From positions 62,001 to 126,000 of the forward strand of contig JACKAT010000002.1 of NCBI GenBank assembly GCA_020634935.1: DNA of 64,000 bases. The letters are read 5' to 3'. Positions 63,760 to 64,000 of the stretch are shown piece after piece. The position numbers and the translations under genes were made by a program. Origin of the DNA: Anaerolineales bacterium (GTDB taxonomy: Bacteria; Chloroflexota; Anaerolineae; 4572-78; J111). Positions within the stretch are counted from its first letter, which is position 1; the number at the start of each line of letters is the position of its first letter. Under the pieces are notes generated by a model. It saw only the letters and a program-made list of their open reading frames with translations, made no database searches and had not been told where the DNA came from.

Positions 63760-64000
63760 CTACCGTCCCCACAGATGAGTCGTTGCGGGCGGTTTTATAG
63801 CGCTATTTTGGCCGGCGCTGCGCCGGGTGACGACGATATAGCCCCAATTTTGCAGTTCTGGTGTGATCTTATAGTTGTAGCGGAAAGTTAACAAATGTGA
63901 GGCCGCGCCTTGCAGATGGCTGTACAATTCAGCGGCGATGGCGTTGGCCTGGGCCACGGCCGCCGCCCGTTGGTTTTGGCCGGCGTCGCGCCGGGCGAGT
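63760..64000 (-). CDS. 3' end of an unidentified gene running off the right edge
   Basis: Open frame on the minus strand from the window edge to a stop at 63760, about 79 codons. It reads LARRDAGQNQRAAAVAQANA, IAAELYSHLQGAASHLLTFR, then YNYKITPELQNWGYIVVTRR and a short basic end. An internal GTG at 63957 could be mistaken for its start. Base composition is G/C-rich like neighbouring genes. No family recognised; the amphipathic helix at the start and YIVVTRRSAGQN may belong to any nucleic-acid-binding or secreted protein. Confidence 0.45.
   Translation of the reverse strand, partial: LARRDAGQNQRAAAVAQANAIAAELYSHLQGAASHLLTFRYNYKITPELQNWGYIVVTRRSAGQNSAIKPPATTHLWGR

Overview
The window looks like a chromosomal segment of a Chloroflexota bacterium, probably of the Anaerolineae/Caldilineae type. 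That is an inference from style, not from a marker gene. The evidence is a BMP-type lipoprotein whose linker is a run of E-V-E-K-V-V-T-V units, Pro/Thr-rich linkers after lipoboxes, many STAND-type ATPases and TPR proteins, a ScyD/ScyE-type beta-propeller, and intergenic regions packed with palindromic repeats. No rRNA or tRNA gene was recognised. Gene density is moderate, with many intergenic spaces of 300-1400 bp.

Layout. 1-4045: a purine/sugar-type ABC importer (ATPase cut by the left edge, BMP lipoprotein) and a PIG-L deacetylase. 4328-5126: a cold-shock transcription unit (Csp plus RRM protein) with a clear sigma70-type promoter, a leader hairpin and a terminator. 5500-11207: a large SH3/DUF4174-like lipoprotein, HNH nuclease, M24 peptidase and alpha/beta hydrolase. 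11430-15892: two STAND-ATPase regulators, one split into an ATPase and a TPR protein, flanking a 47-codon secreted peptide gene. 16370-23151: a six-gene operon that looks like a biological-conflict (immunity) system: DJ-1-like protein, APH-type kinase fused to a death-like effector-associated domain, a second protein with the same adaptor domain, a helical-repeat protein, an SPFH/band-7 protein and a membrane-anchored SH3 protein. 23152-24578: a gene-free region with a modular 20-21 bp repeat array and two mobile palindromic elements.

24579-35544: a cell-surface beta-propeller, a cytochrome c lipoprotein, a pair of membrane/TPR proteins, MnmD-like methyltransferase, ThiO-like oxidase, glycogen phosphorylase and a zinc-finger membrane protein. 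36077-44303: an IS3-type and an IS66-type insertion sequence, with MATE exporter, FtsX-type permease and FolB between and around them. 44451-49040: small membrane peptide, YtkA-like lipoprotein, CrtI-type oxidoreductase, rhomboid protease and a zinc-ribbon/TPR protein. 49539-52551: MocR regulator and tryptophanase. 53696-57235: a three-gene cluster ending in a SLOG (LSDAT-like)-SLATT protein, a second predicted nucleotide-gated conflict module. 57455-59490: YtcJ-type amidohydrolase and SRPBCC protein. 59516-63485: a receiver-domain remnant, then a PqqD-domain/Tat/Cys-rich protein, an HPr-kinase-like protein and a nucleotidyltransferase, the combination seen in some peptide-modification loci.

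The most distinctive non-coding signal is a set of dispersed palindromic elements (at least five families). One, with nested inverted repeats built on GGTGACAGTCACTT, has copies at 4091, 11231, 26921 and 42029 and reduced relatives elsewhere; the copy at 11231 has its core flipped relative to its own outer arms. The strongest candidates for undescribed biology are the secreted peptide between two STAND regulators, the 16370-23151 operon, the SLOG-SLATT cluster and the PqqD/Tat/Cys-rich cluster.
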